From NCBI GenBank assembly GCA_030151505.1, contig JASLDQ010000208.1, positions 1 through 8,497 of the forward strand: a stretch of DNA of 8,497 nt. The letters run 5' to 3'. This DNA is from Chromobacteriaceae bacterium. Lineage in GTDB: Bacteria; Pseudomonadota; Gammaproteobacteria; Burkholderiales; Aquaspirillaceae. The first letter of the stretch is position 1, and each line of letters starts with the position of its first letter. The notes beneath the pieces are model-generated. The model ran no database searches. It was not told where the DNA came from and saw nothing but the letters and a program-made list of their open reading frames with translations. A program made the position numbers and the translations under genes. Shown one piece after another: positions 1 to 6,703 of this stretch.

Positions 1-890
1 CCGCGCTGGTAGCCCTTCTCGTCCAGCAGCAGGTCCAGCGTCAGCGTGGCCAGATCGTCCGCCAGCGGGTCGGCGTCCAGCGCCTTTTCCGGGTGCAGCA
101 GCTTGAGGTAGCCGTGACATTCGTCGCAGCTCTCCGCCTGCACCACCGCGTCCTTGACCTCGCGGTCGTCCAGCGTCCAGTAGGCGATGCCCTTGGTCGA
201 GCCGCAGCCGGTGCAGCTGACCCGCACCTGGTGCCACTCGGTCTCGCACAGCGAGCAGTGGACGTAGCGCAGCCCTTCGGCGCCGGGGCGCAGGGTGCTG
301 GCGGTCGGGGCCGAGCCGCAGGCCGGGCAGTGGCCGGCGTGGTCGTGGCGGGCGCCGAGCCAGCCCGGCTGCAACTGGCTGGCCAGCTGGCTGAAGTAGG
401 CCTGCAGCGCGGCGGCGAGGAAAGGCGCGATGGCGCGGTCGAGGCCGCTCCAGTCGCCGGACAGCAGCACGCTCGCCTGCTGTTCCAGCGCGGCGGCGTC
501 GGCGGCGGCCAGCCGCGCCAGCACCGTGGCGACGGCATCGGCCGGCTGGCCGGCCTGCAGTTCGCGCACGATGAAGCGCAGCCCGGCCTGCCAGACCGGG
601 TCGCGCGGCCAGGCGTCGGTGCCCAGCGGCGGCAGGCCGTGCAGCACGCACGCCTCCCAGTAGTGGTCGCGCTCGGGCAGCGTCAGCGGCTGCGCCTTGA
701 CCCAGCCGGCCTGGGCGCGGCTGATCGCGGCGCACAGGCGCAGGTAGTCGGCCAGCGGGTGGCCGGCCGCCAGCGTGTCGAAGCGGGCGGCGCGGTCGGT
801 GTAGCGGGAAAGGGGGGCGGGAAGATAAAACGGCGGGATGCCTCCCGCCGCCTGTTCGATCTGGCCCCGTTCGACGATCTTGAGCGTCAT
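1..890 (-). CDS. fdhE: FdhE, formate dehydrogenase accessory protein (3' end cut by window edge)
   Basis: Cytoplasmic maturation factor for respiratory formate dehydrogenases; in E. coli FdhE is an iron-binding, rubredoxin-like protein that interacts with the catalytic subunit and is needed for an active enzyme. Reading from ATG at 890, I translate 296 uninterrupted codons to the window edge. The reading still ends in the family's C-terminal region (LLLDEKGYQR), so only about ten residues should be missing compared with ~309 in E. coli. The C-terminal half has the four CxxC pairs of the family: C188/C191 (CPAC), C212/C215 (CSLC), C226/C229 (CTGC) and C255/C258 (CDEC). The start is supported by a GGAG Shine-Dalgarno 6 nt upstream. 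It is the last visible gene of the formate dehydrogenase operon, 97 nt after the gamma gene, separated by two hairpins. The family call is firm; the exact C-terminus is not visible. Confidence 0.95.
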   Translation of the reverse strand, partial: MTLKIVERGQIEQAAGGIPPFYLPAPLSRYTDRAARFDTLAAGHPLADYLRLCAAISRAQAGWVKAQPLTLPERDHYWEACVLHGLPPLGTDAWPRDPVWQAGLRFIVRELQAGQPADAVATVLARLAAADAAALEQQASVLLSGDWSGLDRAIAPFLAAALQAYFSQLASQLQPGWLGARHDHAGHCPACGSAPTASTLRPGAEGLRYVHCSLCETEWHQVRVSCTGCGSTKGIAYWTLDDREVKDAVVQAESCDECHGYLKLLHPEKALDADPLADDLATLTLDLLLDEKGYQR

Positions 891-904
891 GTCGGACTCC
901 ATGC

Positions 905-928
905 GCCCGGCGGCGCAGGCCGCCGGGC
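905..928 (-). repeat. GC-rich perfect hairpin in the fdnI-fdhE gap (promoter-distal)
   Basis: A perfect inverted repeat: GCCCGGCGGC at 905-914 pairs with GCCGCCGGGC at 919-928 around a 4-nt loop, giving 10 G/C pairs. It lies 14 nt upstream of the fdhE start on the transcribed strand, just before the GGAG ribosome binding site. There is no U-tract, so it does not look like a simple intrinsic terminator. It could tune fdhE translation or stabilise or process the mRNA; that role is inferred. Confidence 0.6.
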
Positions 929-940
929 CGGGGGAATGGG

Positions 941-968
941 GGCCGCCGGCCTGAGGCGACCGGCGGCC
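941..968 (-). repeat. GC-rich perfect hairpin in the fdnI-fdhE gap (promoter-proximal)
   Basis: GGCCGCCGG at 941-949 is perfectly complementary to CCGGCGGCC at 960-968, with a 10-nt loop. It begins 19 nt after the fdnI stop codon in the direction of transcription. No T-run follows. Together with the hairpin at 905-928 it makes a tandem pair of stable structures between the structural genes and fdhE. This fits an attenuating or 3'-protecting element that would keep FdhE levels below those of the enzyme subunits. Function is inferred. Confidence 0.6.
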
Positions 969-987
969 GGCACGGACGGCGCCGCGC

Positions 988-1617
988 CTACTTCTTGTCG
1001 GCCGCGCCGGTCTGCTCGCGGTACCACTTCGGATGGTGCTTCCTGGCCCAGGCGTGGGTGACCACGCCTTCCACCATCGCCCGGATCGTGCCCTTGACCC
1101 ACAGGGCCGCGTACACGTGGATGATGATGCCGGCGATCAGCGCGATGGCGCTGGCGGCATGCACCAGCAGGGCCACGCGGATGAGCGGGATGGGGAAGTG
1201 GTAGGCGAAGTACGGCCGCCAGATCACCAGGCCCGACGCCATCAGCAGCACGAGGCAGGCGCTCATCAGCCAGAACATGCCCTTCTGACCGCCGTTGTAC
1301 TTGCCGATGTCGCCGACTTCGTGGCCCTTCAGCACCGTGCCGACCGACTTCATCCACCTCACGTCTTCATGGTTGATGAAGTTGTGGTGGTAGTAGCGGA
1401 AGAACTGGCGGGCGAAGCCGGCGAACATCAGCACCCCGACGAAGGGGTGGACGATGCGCGCCAGCTGCGGGGTGCCGAACACCCCGGTGAGCCAGAAGAA
1501 GGCCGGGTAGAAGAAGGCCAGGCCCGACAGGGCCAGCAGCACGAAGCACACCGCCACGATCCAGTGGTTGATGCGCTCGGCGGTGGAGTAACGCTGGATC
1601 AGCTTTTCGCGGCTCAT
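988..1617 (-). CDS. fdnI: Formate dehydrogenase gamma subunit, di-heme cytochrome b556
   Basis: Integral membrane subunit (209 aa; E. coli FdnI is 217) that carries electrons from the beta subunit through two b hemes to menaquinone or ubiquinone. Four hydrophobic helices are visible at about 18-37, 52-72, 114-134 and 147-172. The four histidines expected as heme ligands are H18, H57, H153 and H167, matching E. coli FdnI His18, 57, 155 and 169 as I recall them. The KYNGGQKG stretch (about 106-113) corresponds to the cytoplasmic loop near the quinone site. The C-terminus is basic (KHHPKWYR), as expected for the cytoplasmic side. The start ATG overlaps the beta stop as ATGA, which implies translational coupling, and a GAGGAGG ribosome site lies inside the end of the beta gene. 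Whether it is FDH-N-like or FDH-O-like cannot be settled from sequence alone. Confidence 0.96.
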   Translation of the reverse strand: MSREKLIQRYSTAERINHWIVAVCFVLLALSGLAFFYPAFFWLTGVFGTPQLARIVHPFVGVLMFAGFARQFFRYYHHNFINHEDVRWMKSVGTVLKGHEVGDIGKYNGGQKGMFWLMSACLVLLMASGLVIWRPYFAYHFPIPLIRVALLVHAASAIALIAGIIIHVYAALWVKGTIRAMVEGVVTHAWARKHHPKWYREQTGAADKK

Positions 1618-2483
1618 GCCTTGTCCTCCTCGTCGTCTTCAGCCCGGTTGGGGCCGACGGAGATGTAGTGGAAGAAACCGAACAGGCCGGCGGCGGCGAT
1701 GCCGAGGGTGGCCAGCGGCTTGAGCATGCCCTTCCACAGCCCCACCACCGCGCTGATGCTCGGCTCCTTCGGCAGGCCGGAATACAGCTCCGGCTTGTCG
1801 GCGTGGTGCAGCACGTACATCACGTGGGTGCCGCCGACGCCCTGCGGGTCGTACAGCCCGGCATTGGCGTAGCCGCGCGACTTGAGGTCCTCGACGCGGG
1901 TGGCGGCGAATTCCTTCATGTCCTCCTTGCTGCCGAAGCGGATCGCCCCGGTCGGACAGGTCTTGACGCACGCGGGCTCCTGCCCGACCGACACGCGGTC
2001 GGAACACAGGGTGCACTTGTAGGCCTTGTTGTCCTTGGGGTTGATGCGCGGCACGTTGAACGGGCAGCCGGAGATGCAGTAGCCGCAGCCGATGCAGTGC
2101 TCTTCCTGGAAGTCGACGATGCCGTTGCTGTACTGGATGATCGCGCCGGGCGAGGGGCAGGCCTTGAGGCAGCCCGGCTCGGCGCAGTGCATGCAGCCGT
2201 CCTTGCGGATCAGCCACTCCAGCCTGCCGTTGTCTTCGACCTCGGCGTAGCGCATCACCGTCCACGACTGGGCCGACAGGTCGGCCGGGTTGTCGTAGAC
2301 GCCGACGTTGCTGCCGATGTCGTCGCGCAGGTCGTTCCATTCCGAGCACGCCACCTGGCAGGCCTTGCAGCCGATGCAGGCCGACACGTCGATCAGCTTC
2401 GAGACCTCCAGCGTGTTCCGCGCCTGCGGCGGCGCGGTCGGGCTGGCGGAGCGACGGGTGATGTCAAGAGATTGCAATGCCAT
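1614..2483 (-). CDS. fdxH: Formate dehydrogenase beta subunit, four [4Fe-4S] ferredoxin-type
   Basis: Electron-transfer subunit (289 aa; E. coli FdnH/FdoH about 294-300), also called FdnH or FdoH. Sixteen cysteines in four groups account for four [4Fe-4S] clusters: C36/39/42/46, C97/100/105/109, C130/133/136/140 and C157/160/172/176. A single hydrophobic segment near the C-terminus (about 253-275, ending FFHYISVG) is the membrane anchor typical of this family; the cluster domain lies in the periplasm with alpha. There is no N-terminal Tat signal, so export presumably depends on the alpha signal peptide, as in E. coli. The ATG follows the alpha stop by 12 nt, and the AAGGAGA ribosome site overlaps the alpha TAA. 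The 3' end overlaps the gamma start by 4 nt. No odd residues seen. Confidence 0.97.
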   Translation of the reverse strand: MALQSLDITRRSASPTAPPQARNTLEVSKLIDVSACIGCKACQVACSEWNDLRDDIGSNVGVYDNPADLSAQSWTVMRYAEVEDNGRLEWLIRKDGCMHCAEPGCLKACPSPGAIIQYSNGIVDFQEEHCIGCGYCISGCPFNVPRINPKDNKAYKCTLCSDRVSVGQEPACVKTCPTGAIRFGSKEDMKEFAATRVEDLKSRGYANAGLYDPQGVGGTHVMYVLHHADKPELYSGLPKEPSISAVVGLWKGMLKPLATLGIAAAGLFGFFHYISVGPNRAEDDEEDKA

Positions 2484-2495
2484 GTCCCGTTCTCC

Positions 2496-5400
2496 TTAGA
2501 TCTTTTCCACGTTGACGAGGAAGGACTTGAACTCCGGCGTCTGGGTGTTCGCATCCCCGACGAAGGGCGTCAGCGTGTTGGCGATGAAGCCCTTCTTGGC
2601 CACCCCTTCGTAACCCCAGTGGATCGGGATGCCGATGTGGTGGATGGTCTTGCCGTTCACCTGCAGCGCCTTGATCCGCTTGGTCACCACGGCCTTGGCC
2701 TTGATGTAGCCGCGCTTGCTCGACACCTTGACCGTATCGCCGTGGGCGATGCCCTTTTCCTTCGCCAGCGCTTCGCCGATTTCCACGAACTGTTCCGGCT
2801 GCATGATCGAGTTGATCCGCGAGTTCTTGGTCCAGTAGTGGAAGTGCTCGGTCAGACGGTAGGTCGTGCCGACGTACGGGAAGCTGTCGTTGGTCCCGAG
2901 CTGCTCGCGGTCCGGCGCGAACATCCGAGCGGCCGGGTTGGACACCACCTTGGGATGCAGCGGGTTGGTGCCGATCGGCGACTCGAACGGTTCGTAATGC
3001 TCGGGGAACGGCCCTTCGGCCATCTTGTCGAGCGCGAACAGGCGGGCCATGCCCTCCGGTTGCATGATGAACGGATTCATCTTGCTGCCCGGCGGTTCGT
3101 CGGCCTTGAAGTCCGGCACATCGCCCCCCACCCACTTCTCACCGTTCCACTTGATGTGGAAGCGGGTCGGATCCCACGGCTTGCCGTCACGGTCGAGCTG
3201 GGCGCGGTTGTAGATGATGCGACGGTTGGCCGGCCATGCCCACGCCCAGCCGGGGGTGTTGCCCAGACCGGTGTCGGTGTTGTCGCGGCGCGCCATCTGG
3301 TTGCCGGCCTGGGTCCAGCTGCCGGTGAAGATCCAGCAGCCGCTGGCGGTGGTGCCGTCGTCGCGCAGGAGGGCGAAGCTCGGCAGCAGTTCTCCCTTTT
3401 TGGCGAGGAACTTGGTCGGGTCCTTCGGGTCCGGGATGTCGGCCAAGGCCTTGCCGTTCATTTCCTTGGCCAGCTCTTCCGGCGTCGGGTTGGCGGCTTC
3501 GGCGTACTTCCAGTCGAGGTTCAGCACCGGGTCGGGGAAAGCTCCGCCGTCCTTCTGGTACATGGCTTTGAGCTTGAGGTACAGCTCGGCCATGATCTCG
3601 ATGTCGGCACGGGCCTCGCCCGGCGCATCCGCGCCCTTCCAGTGCCACTGCAGCCAGCGACCGGAGTTGACGATGGCGCCGTCTTCCTCGGCGAAGCAGG
3701 TGGTCGGCAGGCGGAAGACTTCGGTTTGGATCTCCTCGGTCTTGACGTCGTTCTGTTCGCCGTGGTTCTTCCAGAAGGTCGAGGTGTCGGTCACCAGCGG
3801 GTCCATGATGACCAGATACTTCAGCTTGGAGAGCGAGGCGACGACCTTGTTCTTGTTCGGGAAAGACGCGACCGGGTTGAAGCCCTGGCAGAAGTAGCCG
3901 TTGATCTTGCCCTGGTTCATCAGCTCGAACACCTGCAGAACGTCGTACAGCTTGTCCCACTTCGGCAGCCAGTCGAAGGCCCAGTTGTTCTCGGCCGTGG
4001 CGGCGCTGCCGTACATCGACTTCATCAGGCTGACGAAGAACTTGGGCGTGTTGCCCCAGTAGTTCATCTGATCCGGCAGCAGGGCCTTCGGCGTGGCCTT
4101 GGTGATGTAGTCCTGGTAGTCGGCCATTTTTTCGCTCGGCAGGCTCATGTAGCCGGGCAGATTGGTCGACAGCAGGCCGATGTCAGTCAGGCCCTGGATG
4201 TTGGAGTGGCCGCGCAGCGCGTTGATGCCGCCGCCGGGCATGCCCATGTTGCCAAGGAGGATCTGCACCATGGCCATGGTGCGGATGTTCTGCGAGCCGA
4301 TCGAGTGCTGGGTCCAGCCGAGCGCATACAGGAAGGACGCGACCTTGTTCGGCTTGGCGCATTCGCCCAGCATTTCGCACACCTTGAGGAACTGGTCCTT
4401 GGGCGTGCCGGTGATGTTGCTGACCACGTCCGGCGTGTAGCGGGCGTAGTGGGCCTTCATCAGTTGCCACACGCAACGAGGGTCCTGCAGGGTGTCGTCG
4501 GTCTTGGCCTGGCCATTCTCGTCCAGCTGGTAGGCCCAGCTCGACTTGTCGGCGTATTTCTTCTGCTCGTCGTTCCAGCCGCTGAACAGGCCTTCGTCGA
4601 AGGCGAAGTTTTCGCTGACCAGCAGGCTCGCGTTGCTGTAGGACTTGACGTAGTCCCAGTTGATCTTGTCGTTGGCCACCAGCCAGTTGATCACACCGCC
4701 GAGGAAGGCGATGTCGGTCCCCGAGCGGATCGGTGCGTAGTAGTCGGCCACCGAGGCGGAGCGGGTGAAGCGCGGATCGACCACGACGAGCTTGGCGCCG
4801 CGGGTCTGCTTGGCTTCGACCACCCAGCGGAAACCGACGGGGTGGGCTTCTGCGGCGTTGCCGCCCATGATGATGACCAGATCGGCGTTCTTGATGTCAA
4901 CCCAGTGGTTGGTCATCGCACCGCGACCGAATGTTGGGGCAAGACTTGCCACCGTCGGTCCGTGTCAAACGCGAGCCTGGTTATCGATGCTCAGCATGCC
5001 CAGGCTACGCACCACTTTGTGGGTGATGTAGCCGGTTTCGTTGCTGGAGGCCGACGCGGCGAGGAAGCCGGTGGTAGTCCAGCGGTTGACGGTCTTGCCG
5101 TCGGCGTTCTGCGCGACGAAGTTGGCGTCGCGGTCGGCCTTCATGTGCTTGGCAATGCGTTCGAACGCTTCGTCCCAGCCGATGCGCTTCCATTCCTTGG
5201 CGCCGGCTTCGCGGACTTCCGGGTACTTGAGGCGGTTGGGGCTGTGGATGAAGTCGATCAGGCCCGCGCCCTTGGGGCACAGGGCGCCGCGGCTGACCGG
5301 ATGGTCGGCGTCGCCTTCGATATGGAAGATTTCGGATTTGGCGTTCTTGGCGCCGTCACCGAGGCTGTACATCAACAGGCCGCAGCCTACAGAGCAGTAA

Positions 5401-5552
5401 GGACAGGTGTTGCGGGTTTCCGTGGCGCGCATGAGCTTGTAGGCGCGCACATCGGCCAGGGCGGTTTCCGGTGCGACACCGAGAACAGCCAGGCTGGAAC
5501 CTGCAACCCCGCCGGCGCAGATCTTGAAGAACTGCCGACGATTAACCTGCAT
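2496..5552 (-). CDS. fdnG: Formate dehydrogenase alpha subunit, selenocysteine- and molybdopterin-containing
   Basis: Catalytic subunit (1018 aa read through the TGA; E. coli FdnG 1015) that oxidises formate to CO2 on a bis-MGD molybdenum centre in the periplasm. A Tat signal begins the protein: NRRQFFK at residues 4-10, a hydrophobic stretch, and likely cleavage after ALA at 31-33. The [4Fe-4S] ligands are C50, C53, C57 and C92, with K94 in CPKG. Codon 196 (4965-4967) is an in-frame TGA read as selenocysteine, followed by the conserved H197 (HGPTVASLAPTFGRG). Downstream come the molybdopterin oxidoreductase core, including ALRGHSNIQG with R447 near the active site, and the C-terminal MGD-binding domain (about 890-1010). 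Start: ATG with GGAGG 6 nt upstream. Without recoding the gene would appear as a 195-residue ORF (4965-5552) plus a separate ORF down to 2496. Both parts match the same family in register, so this is not a pseudogene. Confidence 0.97.
4925..4967 (-). promoter_or_regulatory. Selenocysteine UGA codon and bacterial SECIS element
   Basis: The UGA occupies 4967-4965. Eleven nt later begins a minihelix: G4953-G4952 pair with C4937-C4936, U4951 is bulged, and GGCA (4950-4947) pairs with UGCC (4941-4938) around the loop AGUCU. The 11-nt spacing, bulged U and GU in the apical loop are the hallmarks SelB needs in E. coli fdhF and fdnG. An outer stem, GACCGA (4960-4955) with UCGGUC (4930-4925), closes the structure. 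The base pairing is read directly; SelB binding is established for the family and inferred here. Confidence 0.93.
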
Positions 5553-5558
5553 GGTGAA

Positions 5559-5563
5559 CCTCC
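5559..5563 (-). promoter_or_regulatory. Ribosome binding site of the alpha gene
   Basis: GGAGG on the minus strand, 6 nt before the ATG at 5552. It fixes the start just upstream of the Tat motif and is the strongest Shine-Dalgarno in the divergent region. Confidence 0.85.
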
Positions 5564-5610
5564 ATCAGGGTAGGGGGCGGAATCAGGATGATGATAAATG
5601 TCTAAAAAAC

Positions 5611-5639
5611 GCATTCGGAGCATTCATTCCGGTAAATGC
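5611..5639. repeat. Imperfect palindrome in the fdnG leader or promoter, candidate operator
   Basis: GCATT (5611-5615) with AATGC (5635-5639) and CGGA (5616-5619) with TCCG (5628-5631) form a dyad with an 8-nt centre and a 3-nt asymmetry on one side. The same stretch has a direct repeat GCATTC at 5611 and 5620, nine bases apart. If the TATAAG at 5655-5660 is used, the element lies in the first ~40 nt of the fdnG transcript, so it could be an operator or an RNA hairpin. No known consensus is recognised. Confidence 0.4.
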
Positions 5640-5806
5640 CATAAGCACTCCGACCTTATAGATTAACGGATATTTGGCGGTTTGGCTGTTGGGGTTCACC
5701 CGCAACGGCATGCCGCCACGGCAAGGCCCGTGCCGGTTCCCGGGGGCGGCGGGGTACACTGTCCGGCTGCGTTCTTCATTGATAAGTTTTTCACCGCCAC
5801 ATTTCC

Positions 5807-6610
5807 ATGATTACAGACGAGCATCCCCGCAGTTATCAGGTCGAAGTCGAGCGCCATCGTGGCGACGAGATCGTATCGGCCGCCGACCACATTGCCGCCG
5901 AAGTGGCGGTGGCGCTGGTTTACAACGGTTTGTCGCATGTGGTGATGATGGCGACGCCGGACGATCTGGAAGACTTCGCGCTCGGCTTCAGCCTGTCCGA
6001 GGGCATCGTGTCGGGGCCAGCCGAGCTGTACGGTTGCGAGCAGCTCATCCGTACCGAGGGCATCGAACTGCACATCGAGCTGGCGGCCGCCCGCTTTGCC
6101 GCGCTGAAGGAGCGCCGCCGCAACCTGACCGGTCGTACCGGCTGCGGACTGTGCGGAGTGGAAAGCCTGCGGCAGGCCGTGCGCCCGGTTGCCCCGGTGG
6201 GTGGAACAAGCCGCTTTAGTGCTACGGCGATCCGGCGCGCGCTGGCCAGTTTGCCCGGGCAGCAGCCGCTGGCTCGCGACACCGGCTGCACCCATGCCGC
6301 GGCATGGGTTGCACCGTCGGGCGAACTGCAACTGGTGCGCGAGGATGTCGGCCGCCATGTGGCCTTCGACAAGCTCATCGGTGCACGCGCGCGCGCCGGT
6401 CTCGGCGATGGGTTCGCGCTGGTCACCAGTCGGGCCAGTTACGAGATGGTGCACAAGGCGGCCGAAGTCGGCATCGAAATGCTGGTGGCTGTGTCGGCGC
6501 CGACCGCGCTGGCGGTACAGCTGGCAGGGGAGGCTGGCCTGACGCTGGCGGGGTTCGCCCGCAACAACGGCTTCGTGATTTACAGCGGCGGCACCCGTCT
6601 GGACGCGTGA
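5807..6610 (+). CDS. fdhD: FdhD, sulfurtransferase for formate dehydrogenase molybdenum cofactor
   Basis: Cytoplasmic protein (267 aa; E. coli 277) that takes sulfur from the desulfurase IscS and delivers it to the bis-MGD cofactor before insertion into the formate dehydrogenase alpha subunit. The essential CxxC is C113-GL-C116 in GRTGCGLCG. Other family blocks are VALVYNGLSHVVMMATPDDL (about 35-54), the FALGFSLSEGI segment (57-67), TGCTHAA (159-165), EDVGRHVAFDKLIG (179-192) and SRASYEMVHKAAE (208-220). The ATG at 5807 gives the expected N-terminus, but the preceding bases (CCGCCACATTTCC) contain no recognisable Shine-Dalgarno, suggesting weak translation or another initiation signal. It is divergent from fdnG and 93 nt upstream of lysC. 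Function is firm from the family; regulation is unknown. Confidence 0.97.
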   Translation: MITDEHPRSYQVEVERHRGDEIVSAADHIAAEVAVALVYNGLSHVVMMATPDDLEDFALGFSLSEGIVSGPAELYGCEQLIRTEGIELHIELAAARFAALKERRRNLTGRTGCGLCGVESLRQAVRPVAPVGGTSRFSATAIRRALASLPGQQPLARDTGCTHAAAWVAPSGELQLVREDVGRHVAFDKLIGARARAGLGDGFALVTSRASYEMVHKAAEVGIEMLVAVSAPTALAVQLAGEAGLTLAGFARNNGFVIYSGGTRLDA

Positions 6611-6656
6611 TTGCCGCCAGTCGCTACCCGGCTATCATTGCCGCGACAACTGCGGT

Positions 6657-6662
6657 TAGAAT
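6657..6662 (+). promoter_or_regulatory. Probable -10 of a lysC promoter
   Basis: TAGAAT, one mismatch from TATAAT, lies 41 nt before the lysC ATG in the 93-nt fdhD-lysC gap; transcription would begin near 6669. No convincing -35 at 16-18 nt. A second possibility is TTGCCG (6611-6616), 16 nt, then TATCAT (6633-6638). No terminator is visible after fdhD, so read-through from fdhD is also possible. Confidence 0.4.
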
Positions 6663-6703
6663 CCCGGCACTAAAAATTTTTGTAACCTTACGCAAGAAGC
6701 AAC

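Larger units (their letters stand above)
5553..5806. promoter_or_regulatory. Divergent control region between fdnG and fdhD
   Basis: A 254-nt gap between the two divergent starts, notably more AT-rich at 5581-5690 than the surrounding genes, as expected of promoters. For the minus strand a TATAAG (plus coordinates 5655-5660) is a possible -10, but I see no good -35, so an activator may be needed. For the plus strand TACACT (5755-5760) or GATAAG (5781-5786) could be the fdhD -10; neither has a convincing -35. I looked for an FNR-type TTGAT-N4-ATCAA box and for clear NarL heptamers and did not find them. Confidence 0.5.

Noticed and set aside
93..1061. Plus-strand open frame opposite fdhE
   Set aside because: Shadow of fdhE. 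The minus strand carries the full set of FdhE CxxC motifs.
4965..4967. fdnG as a pseudogene or two separate genes because of the internal stop
   Set aside because: The frame is intact on both sides, the stop is TGA at the known Sec position and a SECIS hairpin follows. The apparent start of the second part at 4952 is a GTG inside conserved sequence, with no proper ribosome site.
1668..5573. Plus-strand open frame of 1301 codons opposite fdxH and fdnG
   Set aside because: It is the antisense shadow of two GC-rich genes. Its composition (rich in Val, Arg, Gly, His, Asp, Leu) matches complementary codon positions and no domain is recognisable.
6640..6656. Hairpin CCGC/GCGG as a terminator after fdhD
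   Set aside because: Only four pairs with a 7-nt loop and no U-tract.
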